From the NCBI RefSeq assembly GCF_900129505.1, contig NZ_LT670818.1:2790001-2854000 (forward strand): a DNA stretch of 64,000 nt, in the 5' to 3' direction. Below the pieces are notes generated by a model. It had not been told where the DNA came from, did no database searches, and saw nothing but the letters and a program-made list of their open reading frames with translations. The position numbers were made by a program, and so were the translations under genes. How positions within the stretch are numbered: position 1 is the stretch's first letter; every line of letters begins with the position of its first letter. Of the stretch, positions 35,319-44,017 are shown in pieces. The stretch comes from Bradyrhizobium erythrophlei. Its GTDB lineage: Bacteria > Pseudomonadota > Alphaproteobacteria > Rhizobiales > Xanthobacteraceae.

Positions 35319-36473
35319 ATGATCCAACTTATTTTCGACTACACGACGCTGCGCCTGATCTGGTGGGTGTTGCTCGGCGTCCTGCTGATCGGCTTTGCCG
35401 TCACCGATGGCTTCGACATGGGCGTCGGCGCGCTGTTGCCCTTTGTCGCCAAGACCGACATCGAGCGGCGCGTCGCCATCAACACCGTCGGCCCGGTCTG
35501 GGAAGGCAATCAGGTCTGGTTCATCCTGGGCGGCGGAGCAATCTTCGCGGCCTGGCCGGCGCTGTATGCGCTGAGCTTTTCCGGCTTCTACCTCGCGATG
35601 TTCCTGGTGCTGTTCGCGCTGATCCTGCGTCCGGTCGGCTTCAAGTACCGTTCCAAGCGCGCGAGCGTCGTGTGGCGCCGGAACTGGGACTGGGCGCTGT
35701 TCGTCGGCGGCGCCGTTCCGGCCCTGATCTTCGGGGTCGCGGTCGGCAACGCGCTCAGGGGCGTGCCCTTCCATTTCACCGACGAGCTGCGGCCGATCTA
35801 TGAAGGCAATCTGTTCGGCCTGCTCAATCCGTTGGCGCTGTATTGCGGGCTGGTGTCGCTCTCGATGCTGGTAATGCACGGCGCGGCGTGGCTTTGCTTC
35901 AAGTCGGAAGGCCCGGTCGCGGAGCGCGCCGCAGCGTTCGGATCGAAAGCGGCGCTGATCACCGCGGTGCTGTTCGCGGGCGGCGGCCTCCTGATCTGGT
36001 TAGGGGCGTTCGGCGACTATCAGGTGACGAGCCCGATCGTGTGGGATGGGCCGTCCAATCCGGTCGGCAAGACGGTGACGCTCAATTCCGCGGCTTGGCT
36101 GCAGAATTTCCGCGCCACGCCCTGGCTTGCGATTGTGCCGCTGCTCGGCATCGTCGCGCCGCTGCTGGCGGCGGCGGGTTTTGGCGCACGGCGGTCCGGT
36201 CTGACTTTCCTCGCCTCCAAGCTTGCCATCGCCTGCATCATTGCGACCGTCGGGCTGTCGATGTTTCCGATCATCCTGCCGTCGAGCACCAACCCGAATG
36301 ATTCGCTGACCGTGTTCGACGCCTCGTCGAGCCACGCGACGCTTCGCAACATGCTGATCGCGACCGTGATCTTGCTGCCGATCGTGCTCGCCTATACCGC
36401 CTGGGTCTACAAGGTGCTGTGGGGCAAGGTCAGCGCCACGACCATCGAAAGCGCCGGATCGTCGGCCTACTGA
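35319..36473 (+). CDS. cydB: Cytochrome bd ubiquinol oxidase subunit II
   Basis: This 384-residue subunit has about eight membrane helices. The N-terminal LIWWVLLGVLLIGFAVTDGF segment and the following DMGVGALLPF are hallmarks of CydB. It pairs with CydA as the structural half of the oxidase. The gene is 28 bp after cydA and is followed by an inverted repeat and the small cydX. Confidence 0.96.
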   Translation: MIQLIFDYTTLRLIWWVLLGVLLIGFAVTDGFDMGVGALLPFVAKTDIERRVAINTVGPVWEGNQVWFILGGGAIFAAWPALYALSFSGFYLAMFLVLFALILRPVGFKYRSKRASVVWRRNWDWALFVGGAVPALIFGVAVGNALRGVPFHFTDELRPIYEGNLFGLLNPLALYCGLVSLSMLVMHGAAWLCFKSEGPVAERAAAFGSKAALITAVLFAGGGLLIWLGAFGDYQVTSPIVWDGPSNPVGKTVTLNSAAWLQNFRATPWLAIVPLLGIVAPLLAAAGFGARRSGLTFLASKLAIACIIATVGLSMFPIILPSSTNPNDSLTVFDASSSHATLRNMLIATVILLPIVLAYTAWVYKVLWGKVSATTIESAGSSAY

Positions 36474-36479
36474 ACCATA

Positions 36480-36522
36480 GCGTTTTCAAGCGGAGTGGAT
36501 TCCCGTTCGCGTAAAGAACGCG
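36480..36522. repeat. Palindromic intergenic repeat, copy 2 (inverted relative to 11501-11546)
   Basis: GCGTTTTCAAGCGGAGTGGA followed by TTCCCGTTCGCGTAAAGAAC matches the reverse complement of the 11501-11546 repeat with several changes. It lies immediately after the cydB stop, inside the cydB-cydX gap. Confidence 0.75.
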
Positions 36523-36537
36523 TCGAACAAACAAAAC

Positions 36538-36573
36538 GGAGCCCCGGTTCTGATGAATCAGAATTGAGGCTCC
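36538..36573 (+). promoter_or_regulatory. Two-tier inverted repeat between cydB and cydX
   Basis: The outer arms GGAGCC (36538-36543) and GGCTCC (36568-36573) enclose a second dyad TTCTGAT-GA-ATCAGAA (36548-36563). No T-run follows, so it is not a typical terminator. It could act as an mRNA processing or stability hairpin that sets CydX level, which is an inference. Confidence 0.5.
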
Positions 36574-36592
36574 GGGAAACCGGAGACAAACG

Positions 36593-36724
36593 ATGTGGTA
36601 CTTTGCCTGGATCCTCGGCCTCGGACTTGCCGCCGCCGTCGGCGTGCTCAATGCGCTCTGGTACGAACTGCGGACGGTTCGTGAAAAAGACGACACCAGT
36701 GCGCCCGCGCTGCGCACGCCCTGA
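36593..36724 (+). CDS. cydX: Cytochrome bd oxidase small subunit CydX
   Basis: A 43-residue protein begins MWYFAWILGLGLAAAVGVLN and continues ALWYELR, the defining single membrane helix of CydX/CbdX with the MWYF.WILG start and a conserved Trp/Glu end. CydX binds CydA and stabilises the haems. It is too short for many gene callers. It is 119 bp after cydB on the same strand, separated by a repeat and a hairpin, so it probably shares the cydAB transcript. Confidence 0.92.
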   Translation: MWYFAWILGLGLAAAVGVLNALWYELRTVREKDDTSAPALRTP

Positions 36725-36757
36725 TCGCGCCGGCGCATCGCTGCCCGTGTTGATCGG

Positions 36758-37558
36758 CTAGCCTCTTCTCACGCTGGCGCCGCCGTCCACCGGCAGCGTC
36801 ACGCCGGTAATGAAGTTGGCTTCGTCGGAGGCGAGGAACAGCGCGGCGTTGGCGACGTCCCAGCCGGTGCCCATCTTCCGGCGCAGCGGCACCTTGGCAT
36901 CGCGCTCGGCCTCGACCTCGGCGCGGCTCTTCTTGAACTCGCGGGCGCGGGTGTCGACCGCCATCGGCGTGTTCATCAGGCCGGGCAGGATCACGTTGGC
37001 GCGGATGCCGTGTTCGGCGTTCTGGTAGGCAAGCTGTTCGGTGAAAGCGATCATCGCCGCCTTGGTCGCCTTATAGGCGACGTAAGGATAGGTGGTGATC
37101 GCCGCCATCGACGAGATGTTGATGATGGCGCCGCTTTGCTGCTGCCGCATGATCGGGATCACGTGCTTGGCGGCGAAGATGCAGCTCTTGAGGTTGATCG
37201 CCACGCAGCGCTCCAGCGCTTCCTCGGTGAAGTCGAGCAACTCGGCGTCGCCGCCGGAAAGGCTGACGCCGACATTGTTATGCAGGATGTCGATGCGGCC
37301 CCAGCGGGTTTTTGCATCTTCCACCATGGCCTTGAGCTCGGCATTTTTGGTGACGTCGGCCTTGAAGGCGGCCGCGGCGCCGCCCTTGGCGCCGATCATG
37401 TCGACGGTTTCCTGGGCTGAATCGAGGTGATGATCCACGCACAGCACGCGGGCGCCTTCGCGCGCGAAGGTCAGCGCGGTGGCGCGGCCGTTGCCCATGC
37501 CCTCGCCGGGGCTCTGCCCGGCGCCGACGACGATGGCGACACGATCTTTCAAACGCAT
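36758..37558 (-). CDS. SDR family oxidoreductase
   Basis: The 266-residue classical SDR carries GAGQSPGEGMGNG, a slightly extended cofactor loop, HNNVGVSLSGG, catalytic Ser in INISSMAAI and the YKATK pair. The C-terminus GVTLPVDGGASVRRG is typical. Its start lies 1 bp after the stop of the carboxymuconolactone decarboxylase-like gene, so the two form a tight operon. The substrate is unknown. A converging cydX gene ends 33 bp away. Confidence 0.9.
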   Translation of the reverse strand: MRLKDRVAIVVGAGQSPGEGMGNGRATALTFAREGARVLCVDHHLDSAQETVDMIGAKGGAAAAFKADVTKNAELKAMVEDAKTRWGRIDILHNNVGVSLSGGDAELLDFTEEALERCVAINLKSCIFAAKHVIPIMRQQQSGAIINISSMAAITTYPYVAYKATKAAMIAFTEQLAYQNAEHGIRANVILPGLMNTPMAVDTRAREFKKSRAEVEAERDAKVPLRRKMGTGWDVANAALFLASDEANFITGVTLPVDGGASVRRG

Positions 37559-37559
37559 G

Positions 37560-38114
37560 TCAGTTCACTCCCGGGATCGGGTACTGTTTGAGTACCTCTT
37601 TGTAGGTGGGTTCATTGTCGATCTTCATGGTGGCGAGCACGCGGACCACCGCGCAATAGAAGGCGATGGTGAGCACGAGATCGGTCATGTGCTCGTCGGA
37701 GAGCTCCTTCTTGATTTCCGTGAAGGTTAATTCCGACATCGCGAGCTCGCGCACCATCTCGCGGGCGCCCTTCAGGATCGCCTTGGCCAGCGGCTCGAGG
37801 CCCGAGGGCCTGCCCTCGGTCTCCGCCATCAGCGCCTCGATATCGGCGTCGGTGACGCCGAATTCCTTGCCGATCTTCACATGATGGGTGAATTCATATT
37901 CCGACCTCTCCATCCAGCCGACCTGCAGGATCGCGAGCTCACGCAGGCGCGGGTCGAGCTTGCTCTTGAAGCGGATGTAGCCGCCGACGCCGTTGAAGGC
38001 GCGCGCCATGTCGGGCGAATTGACCAGCAGTTTGTGCAGATTGGTGTTGCGCTGGAGCATGTCGCGATATTCGGGCGCGATCTGGTCGGCCTCGAGATAG
38101 GGCAGGCGGGCCAT
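37560..38114 (-). CDS. Carboxymuconolactone decarboxylase family protein
   Basis: The 184-residue helical protein contains the conserved core LRELAILQVGWMERSEYEFT followed by HH and IGKEFGVTDADIEAL. The CxxC of AhpD-type peroxidases is absent, so a peroxidase role is unlikely. Related proteins act as decarboxylases or hydrolases in aromatic and alicyclic degradation. It precedes the SDR gene with a 1-bp gap, suggesting a joint catabolic step. The start is ATG at 38114. Confidence 0.87.
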   Translation of the reverse strand: MARLPYLEADQIAPEYRDMLQRNTNLHKLLVNSPDMARAFNGVGGYIRFKSKLDPRLRELAILQVGWMERSEYEFTHHVKIGKEFGVTDADIEALMAETEGRPSGLEPLAKAILKGAREMVRELAMSELTFTEIKKELSDEHMTDLVLTIAFYCAVVRVLATMKIDNEPTYKEVLKQYPIPGVN

Positions 38115-38196
38115 CTTGTTCGTTCTCCCCTTTATGCAATCCGTGACCTGATAAATTCGCGCCTTCCGCGGTGTTGCCGTCGTTTTTCGTGACTGC

Positions 38197-38329
38197 GAGC
38201 CAACGGGTCGGCGCGAAGCGCCACCCGATGATAAACTCCGCGAAGCAATCGATGCTGTAACATCGGGAAAGAATGGATTGCTTCGTCGCGGAGCCTGTCA
38301 TCGGGCGCATTCGCGCGACCCGTTGGCTC
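38197..38329. repeat. Palindromic repeat of about 130 bp upstream of the CMD/SDR operon
   Basis: GAGCCAACGGGTCG (38197-38210) is perfectly inverted at 38316-38329. An inner pair of TCCGCGAAGCAATC and GATTGCTTCGTCGCGGA-like segments extends the stem. Related sequence occurs at 30211-30253. It lies between the CMD-like gene start and the MAPEG gene stop. Confidence 0.85.
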
Positions 38330-38349
38330 CTCGCAATGACGTGAAAACG

Positions 38350-38742
38350 TCAGGCATGAATGAGGCGCCAGACGATGGCACCGAGCGCGCCCAGCCAGAG
38401 CACGCCGGCCGCCAGCGCCTGAATGCCAAATCCCCGGCTGCGCTTTTCGGCGGCTTGTGAATAGCCGGTCAGATAGAGAGCGCGGCCGACGATCCAGACG
38501 AGGCCGATGGCCGCGGCAATGGGATCGCTGATGTAGATCGCGAACAGCCAGAGCGAGGGCAGGAAGATCGGCATCCATTCCAGCGTGTTCATCTGCACGC
38601 GAAATACCCGCTCGAAATCGGGATTGCCGGTGATGGCCGGCGCCTTGATGCCGAACGCCGCGCGCGCCTTCGCCACCTGAATGCACGTGAAGAAATAGAG
38701 CGCGATGGCAAGACAGGTGACGAGTGCGGTGAAATGAAACAT
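38350..38742 (-). CDS. MAPEG family membrane protein
   Basis: The 130-residue protein has four hydrophobic segments and the MAPEG-type central segment FERVFRVQMNTLEWMPIFLP. Eukaryotic relatives are glutathione S-transferases or eicosanoid enzymes; bacterial ones mostly have unknown function. The length and topology match the family. It lies 30 bp upstream of the lipocalin-like gene but on the same strand downstream of it, so co-transcription with the ABC-lipocalin operon is possible. Confidence 0.85.
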   Translation of the reverse strand: MFHFTALVTCLAIALYFFTCIQVAKARAAFGIKAPAITGNPDFERVFRVQMNTLEWMPIFLPSLWLFAIYISDPIAAAIGLVWIVGRALYLTGYSQAAEKRSRGFGIQALAAGVLWLGALGAIVWRLIHA

Positions 38743-38772
38743 TGTTGGAATCCCCCTATGACGTCGAGGTCC

Positions 38773-39861
38773 TCAATAGCCTGTCAGCTCGAGATATCCT
38801 ACTCCGCCGTGGCTGCCGGCAAAGCTGATCGGCCCCTCCCAATAGGCAAAACTCGTCCCCATCCAGCTTTTCGGATTCAGCGGGACACAGGAGATCGTGA
38901 GCGCCAGCGGCGGGATCGCGATCTCCCAGGTGGTCGGGATCTTGCGATTCCCGATCTCGGTCCACGTTTTCGGCGTCATCGCGATGTCGGCCGAGGCGAT
39001 CTGCCGGGTCTTGCCGTCGGGCAAGATCCAGTTGGCGGAGGCGAAATTCCGGCCGTCGGTCTGGCGCATCCGGTACAGCATCAGCTTTTCGCCTGAATTG
39101 AGATGCAGCGACAGCCAGTCCCAGCCGGTCTGGTCTGACGCCAGCGGCTGGCTGCTCCATTCCCGGTCCATCCAGGCGAGACCACTGACAACGACAGGCT
39201 TGTCGCCGATGGTGATGCGGCCCGCCGCCTTGAAGAAAGGCTGGCTGTAATAATAGGAGGCCTGTTCGCGCTCCGATTTCCGGCTGTAGCCGCCATCGCC
39301 CTGCAGCACCAGCGGACGATCGGCGTCGAGCCGCAGCGTGTAGGAAAAATCCGCGGCCATTGCGTTCAGTTCAAGCGGCGCGATCAAGTCGTCGCGCAGG
39401 CCGTCGACTCCGCGCATTTGCCAATCATCGATCCAGGCCTGAAACGGCTTTGCCTCGACGCCGGCCTGCCCAATCCCGCCGCGGGCGAATTTCTCGGTTG
39501 TGCGGTGGGTGTCGGCGCGGGTCACGGCGGCATGGCCCATCCAGAGCTGCTGATTGGCCCAGCCTTCTCCCTGCGGGCCGGGTCGCGCGGCCTGCCGGAA
39601 CAGGGTCCACTGCACGCCATAGGCCGCGCCGGAGGCATCCCTGAGATTGGCCGTCAGGTACCACCATTCGATGCGATAATCGGAATGCGGACCGTGATCG
39701 GCCGCAAACGAAAAGGTCTTGCCGGGCACGACGGGCGCGAACCCTTCGCCGTTCTCGCCGAGCCCGGCAAAGCCCTGCGCCCGCGCGCGGTTGCGGCCGA
39801 GCCCGAGAAGCACGGCGCCGCCGAGCAGGGCGCGCCGCGTGATCGAAAAACTATCGCTCAT
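38773..39861 (-). CDS. Lipocalin-like (AttH/CrtC-type) exported protein
   Basis: The 362-residue protein has a twin-arginine leader (ITRRALLGGAVLLGLG) and then the AttH/hydroxyneurosporene-synthase-like region DYRIEWWYLTANL, with SGLAWMDREWSSQ and WDWLSLHLNSGE motifs. Structural relatives are double lipocalin folds that bind hydrophobic ligands. Its start overlaps the FtsX-like permease stop by 11 bp. With the permease and ATPase upstream, this is the AttEFGH-like arrangement known in several proteobacteria. The cargo is likely a lipid or lipoprotein. Carotenoid hydratase activity is not supported, as no carotenoid genes are near. Confidence 0.87.
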   Translation of the reverse strand: MSDSFSITRRALLGGAVLLGLGRNRARAQGFAGLGENGEGFAPVVPGKTFSFAADHGPHSDYRIEWWYLTANLRDASGAAYGVQWTLFRQAARPGPQGEGWANQQLWMGHAAVTRADTHRTTEKFARGGIGQAGVEAKPFQAWIDDWQMRGVDGLRDDLIAPLELNAMAADFSYTLRLDADRPLVLQGDGGYSRKSEREQASYYYSQPFFKAAGRITIGDKPVVVSGLAWMDREWSSQPLASDQTGWDWLSLHLNSGEKLMLYRMRQTDGRNFASANWILPDGKTRQIASADIAMTPKTWTEIGNRKIPTTWEIAIPPLALTISCVPLNPKSWMGTSFAYWEGPISFAGSHGGVGYLELTGY

Positions 39862-42313
39862 CGGCGAAAATCTTGATTAGGCGCGCCGGCTGCATGCGCG
39901 CCAGTTTGATCACGGGCAACAGCGCGGCCAGCAGCGACGCCGCCATCGCCACGGCCAATAGCTGCAGCAGTTGCAGCGGGAAGACATGGAACGGCAACCG
40001 CCAGCCAAAGGCCTTCACATTCACCACCGCTATCAGGCACCACGCCACCAACAGCCCCAGCGGCAGCGCCAGCAGGGTAGTGATCAGCGCCACCGACAGG
40101 GTCTTCAAGAGCTCGATCGCCGCCAGCCGCCGCCGCGTGATGCCGATCGCCCACAATGGAGCGAGCTGCGGCAGGCGGGAACTGCTCAGGGTCAACAGGC
40201 TCGTCAGCAGCGCGATGCCGGCGACGCCCAGGGTGAAGGCGTTCAATGCCGCGGTCACCGCGAAGGTTCGATTGAAGATCCGTGTCGACTCCGCTTTCAA
40301 CGTGACCTGATCCATCAAATTGCGGCCATCGAGACCGAATTTTTCCTGCAGCGCCGAGATCAGCGCAGGAATCGCCGCGGGCCAGACGCGCAAGCCCATT
40401 CGCGTCAGCGGCACTTCCGGGAAATGGCGGGTGAATGCGGCAATATTGACGGCGATCTGGCCCTTCGGATTGCCGTAATCGGCATAGATGCCGACGATCT
40501 CGAGCTTCCAGTTGCCGCCTGTCGCAGGAACCTCGATGGAATCGCCGATCCCGACTTTCAACCGACGGGCCAGTTGTTCGCTGATGAGGCCGGCATCGCC
40601 CGGACGAAGCCTGGTCCAGGTGTTAGCGCGGGCTTCCAGCAGCGGCCAGTGATCCCGATAGGTGGCGTGATCGGCGATGCCCAGGATCTCGATCGGCGCT
40701 CCCGCCATCTGCACCTCGGTGCGGCCGCCGGGCAGGATCGTCGAGACTTCGGGATGGTCGCCAAGCCACGCCCTGATTTCCCTCGCCTGCGCGGCGTCGG
40801 ACGCATTGACATAGACGTCCGCCGCCAACCGACCGTCCAGCCAGGTGACAAAGGTCCGGCTGAACGTTTCCACCATGGTGCCAACTCCGACATTGACCGC
40901 GAGCGCGAGCAACAGCGCCATCAAGGCCAGCGACAATCCCGAAAGCTGCTGGCGGCTGTCGGCCCAGAACCAGCCCGCAAGCGCGCCATCGGCCTGCCGC
41001 TGGCCGAGCGAAAGCAGGCGTTCCAGGATCGCCGGCAGGATCAGCGCCGCGCCCAGCAGCAACGCCGCGAGCACGGCAAATCCTGATACCAGCGAATCGC
41101 CGTACCACAGGATCAGGCCGGCGGCGGCGAGCACGGCGAGCGCCAGCGCGCTTTGCAGGATCAGCCAGCGGTGCTGCGCCTGCTGCCAGGCATAAGGCTG
41201 CGCCGCCGCCAGGATCGGCAGCCGGATCGCTTTTGCAAGACTGGTGGTCGCTGCCGCCAGCGCACCGGTAATCGAGATGACGATGCCCGCGATCCACCAC
41301 TCGGGCTTCAGCGTCAGCTGGCCAGGAATCTGCGCGCCGTAAAGTCCGCGCAACGAGGCTGCGACGTCGGGCAACAGCGCCGCCGCGATCAAATAGCCGC
41401 AGACCAGGCCAACGAGGCCCGCCACCAGCGCCAGCGACACCAGCTCGACCACCAGCACCGCGTTCAGCATGCGCGCCGACACGCCGCTGGCGCGCAAGGT
41501 CCGCAGCATCGGCAGGCGCTGCTCGAACGCCAGGCCAACGGCCGAATTGACGATGAACAGCCCGACGACAAAGGACAGCAGGCCGAACGCCGTCAGGTTG
41601 AGGTGAAAGCTGTCGGTGAGGCGTTCGAGGTCGCTCTCCGCGTCCGGCTGCACCAAACGGAGCTGGTCGCCGGCAATCGTTTCGAGCGGCGCGAGTTTGC
41701 TCTTTGTCTTGCCGATCAACAGCCGGGAGATCTGGTCCGGCCTGTTGAGCAGCCGCTGCGCGACGCCGATGTCGACCACCAGCACGCCCGGCACCAGCTC
41801 CGGCTGGGCATGCAGCGGCGGCAGAGAGGCGCCCTCGCTCGAAAGCGGCGTCGCGCCTTCCTTCAAATTGAGATCGCCGAGCACATCCGGCGCGACCAGG
41901 GTTTCGCCCGGCGGCTCCAGGAAGGATTGCAGGCCGGCCCGGCCGATCGCCGGCGTAGTGCCGACTTCCACCGGAATGGTGATGGGTTCGATGCCCAACA
42001 GCCGGAGCGAGCGCCCGTCGATCTGAATGCGGCCTTCGAGCACCGGAGATACCGGCCAGCCGGCGCGGCGCAACTCGACAAAGAGTTTTTGCGGGAAGGT
42101 CGCGCCGCTGCGCGCCACCAAGGCAGCCGTTCGCGCGCCACCGAAGGTCGCGGCAGCGCGGTCGTAGCTGTCGCGGGCCTGCGCGTTCAGCGCCTGCACG
42201 CCGCTCCACAAAGCGGTCGCGGAAATCAGCCCGATCAAGAGGGTCGCAAGCTGCATCGGATGCCGCCGCCAGTGGCTCAACAATACCGCGAGAATCCACA
42301 GGATGCGGCTCAT
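39851..42313 (-). CDS. ABC transporter permease with two FtsX-like domains
   Basis: The 820-residue membrane protein has an N-terminal anchor (ILAVLLSHWRRHPMQLATLL), a long extracytoplasmic segment and FtsX-type helix groups around residues 230-360 and 690-810. Transporters of this kind (LolCDE, MacB and AttFG relatives) extract lipids or lipoproteins from the membrane rather than import solutes. The start overlaps the ATPase stop by 4 bp, and the lipocalin-like gene overlaps its end, so the three form one unit. Confidence 0.9.
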   Translation of the reverse strand: MSRILWILAVLLSHWRRHPMQLATLLIGLISATALWSGVQALNAQARDSYDRAAATFGGARTAALVARSGATFPQKLFVELRRAGWPVSPVLEGRIQIDGRSLRLLGIEPITIPVEVGTTPAIGRAGLQSFLEPPGETLVAPDVLGDLNLKEGATPLSSEGASLPPLHAQPELVPGVLVVDIGVAQRLLNRPDQISRLLIGKTKSKLAPLETIAGDQLRLVQPDAESDLERLTDSFHLNLTAFGLLSFVVGLFIVNSAVGLAFEQRLPMLRTLRASGVSARMLNAVLVVELVSLALVAGLVGLVCGYLIAAALLPDVAASLRGLYGAQIPGQLTLKPEWWIAGIVISITGALAAATTSLAKAIRLPILAAAQPYAWQQAQHRWLILQSALALAVLAAAGLILWYGDSLVSGFAVLAALLLGAALILPAILERLLSLGQRQADGALAGWFWADSRQQLSGLSLALMALLLALAVNVGVGTMVETFSRTFVTWLDGRLAADVYVNASDAAQAREIRAWLGDHPEVSTILPGGRTEVQMAGAPIEILGIADHATYRDHWPLLEARANTWTRLRPGDAGLISEQLARRLKVGIGDSIEVPATGGNWKLEIVGIYADYGNPKGQIAVNIAAFTRHFPEVPLTRMGLRVWPAAIPALISALQEKFGLDGRNLMDQVTLKAESTRIFNRTFAVTAALNAFTLGVAGIALLTSLLTLSSSRLPQLAPLWAIGITRRRLAAIELLKTLSVALITTLLALPLGLLVAWCLIAVVNVKAFGWRLPFHVFPLQLLQLLAVAMAASLLAALLPVIKLARMQPARLIKIFADER

Positions 42314-42984
42314 GCGATCAGCCCCGCATGCAGATTGATCTGGCGGTCGAGCGTGGCGGCGAGCCGTACCGAATGCGTCACCATCAGGAAGCCACAGCCG
42401 GTTCGCGCGACGAGATCGCGCGTCAGCGCCAGCACGTCATCCGCGGTCGCCTCGTCGAGGTTGCCGGTGGGTTCGTCGGCGAGCAGCAGCAGCGGTTTTA
42501 CCGCGAGCGCGCGGCCGATCGCGACCCGCTGCTGCTGGCCGCCCGACAATTGCTCGGGATAGCGCTTTACCAGGGCGCCGAGCCCGAGGCGCTCGACCAG
42601 TTCGGCATGCCAGGCGGCGTCATGGCGGCCGGCAATGCGCGACTGGAATTTCAGATTATCCTCGACGCTCAGGCTCGGGATCAGGTTGAACTGCTGGAAC
42701 ACCAGCCCCAATCGGTCGCGGCGCAACTCGGCGCGGCCGGCGTCGCCGAGATCGGAAATGGAGCTGTCGGCGAGCCTGATCTCGCCGCCGTCGGCACGAT
42801 CGAGGCCCGCGACCAGATGCAACAGCGTGCTCTTGCCGCTGCCGGATTCACCGGTCAGCGCCACGCGCTCGCCGGCCGCGATATCGAGGTTGACACCGCG
42901 CAGCACCACGACGTCCTCGCCGGCGGAGCGATAGATTTTCGTCAGGCCGCGGACGCTCAGCACGATTGGGTTGCCGGTTGCCAT
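42310..42984 (-). CDS. ABC transporter ATP-binding protein (LolD/MacB-like)
   Basis: The 224-residue ATPase has Walker A GESGSGKST, signature LSGGQQQRVAIGRAL, Walker B LLLADEPTGNLD and the H-loop in MVTHS, all intact. The short size and GNLDEAT ending match the LolD/MacB group. It powers the FtsX-like permease encoded immediately downstream. The ATG at 42984 lies 19 bp from the methyltransferase-like gene stop. Confidence 0.93.
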   Translation of the reverse strand: MATGNPIVLSVRGLTKIYRSAGEDVVVLRGVNLDIAAGERVALTGESGSGKSTLLHLVAGLDRADGGEIRLADSSISDLGDAGRAELRRDRLGLVFQQFNLIPSLSVEDNLKFQSRIAGRHDAAWHAELVERLGLGALVKRYPEQLSGGQQQRVAIGRALAVKPLLLLADEPTGNLDEATADDVLALTRDLVARTGCGFLMVTHSVRLAATLDRQINLHAGLIA

Positions 42985-43003
42985 ATGAGGCGGATGCGAA
43001 ATC

Positions 43004-43765
43004 TTACAGCGGCTTCTGGTATTTCAGCACGAATTCATCGACCGGAACGGCCGGATGGAACACCGCCGCATCGCGCGGATCTTCGGGGTGACGCAGGAAG
43101 TCGGCCTCGCCCGCGAGCTTGAATCCGGCGGCCTCGATCTCCTTGCGCAGCGTGCTCTCCTCGATCCGATGCAGCGTCTTCGCCACGCTCGTGCCGTCGC
43201 CGGCGCGCGCCGAATGGTCGGCGATGACCAGGAAGCCGCCGGGCTTCAAGGCGGCGAGCATCTTTTTGTCCATCTCGGCGCGATCGGCCGGCATGTAGGT
43301 CACATCGTGATAGGCAAAGAAGAAGGTGATCAGATCGAGCCCGCCGACCTCGGGCGGCAAGGGATCGTCGTAATTCCGGATCAGGTGCACGACGTTCTTC
43401 ATGGCCGGAGACTGGGCGCGGATATCGAACTTGTCCTTCACCCGCTCCATGACGCCTGCCGATTCCTGCGCATAGACCTTGCCGTCGGGCCGAACGGCGC
43501 GCGCCATCAGTTCGGTGCTGTAGCCGGCACCGGCGCCCATATCCAGCACCTTCATTCCGGGCCGCGCGCCGGTGAAGGCGAGCATCCTGGCCGGCTGGCG
43601 GCGGACATCGGTTTGCCGGTCGGCGTCGCTGCGGTCCGGCGCGGCCACGATAGCCTCGTAATCCGGCGCTTTGGCGTCCTCGGCCGACGCCAAGCCCCAC
43701 CCTGCGAGCATCGAAAGCGAAACGAGCATGCCAATGGCGCCTGCGCAATGGATTGGTCTTGGCAT
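43004..43765 (-). CDS. Class I SAM methyltransferase-like protein with signal peptide
   Basis: The 253-residue product begins MPRPIHCAGAIGMLVSLSML and ends the leader with AGWGLASAEDA, a Sec signal. The mature part has the SAM-binding motif VLDMGAGAGYSTELMARAV and later FLVIADHSARAGDG. An exported methyltransferase fold is odd because SAM is not normally in the periplasm. Close relatives with signal peptides are frequent in proteobacteria, but their role is unknown. The ATG at 43765 is preferred to 43801. Confidence 0.82.
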   Translation of the reverse strand: MPRPIHCAGAIGMLVSLSMLAGWGLASAEDAKAPDYEAIVAAPDRSDADRQTDVRRQPARMLAFTGARPGMKVLDMGAGAGYSTELMARAVRPDGKVYAQESAGVMERVKDKFDIRAQSPAMKNVVHLIRNYDDPLPPEVGGLDLITFFFAYHDVTYMPADRAEMDKKMLAALKPGGFLVIADHSARAGDGTSVAKTLHRIEESTLRKEIEAAGFKLAGEADFLRHPEDPRDAAVFHPAVPVDEFVLKYQKPL

Positions 43766-44017
43766 CAAAAACCCCTGACAATTTGTGCGCCAACATAGCA
43801 AGGCCGGGCCGGGAGATCACGGTCTCAATCGCTGTGGGGACGCGATCGTGATCAGGTTGCGGGACGCCTGGACAACAGCCCGTGCGGCATAAACGCGTGA
43901 CGGCGCGGTTGCAGCGCACTGGGCCGCCCAAAATGTTCAGTTGCATTGTCCGACACCCCCCGGGTAGCATCGGACGGGGCCGATCAACAGCCAGAAAAAA
44001 GATAATCGGGAGAGAAC

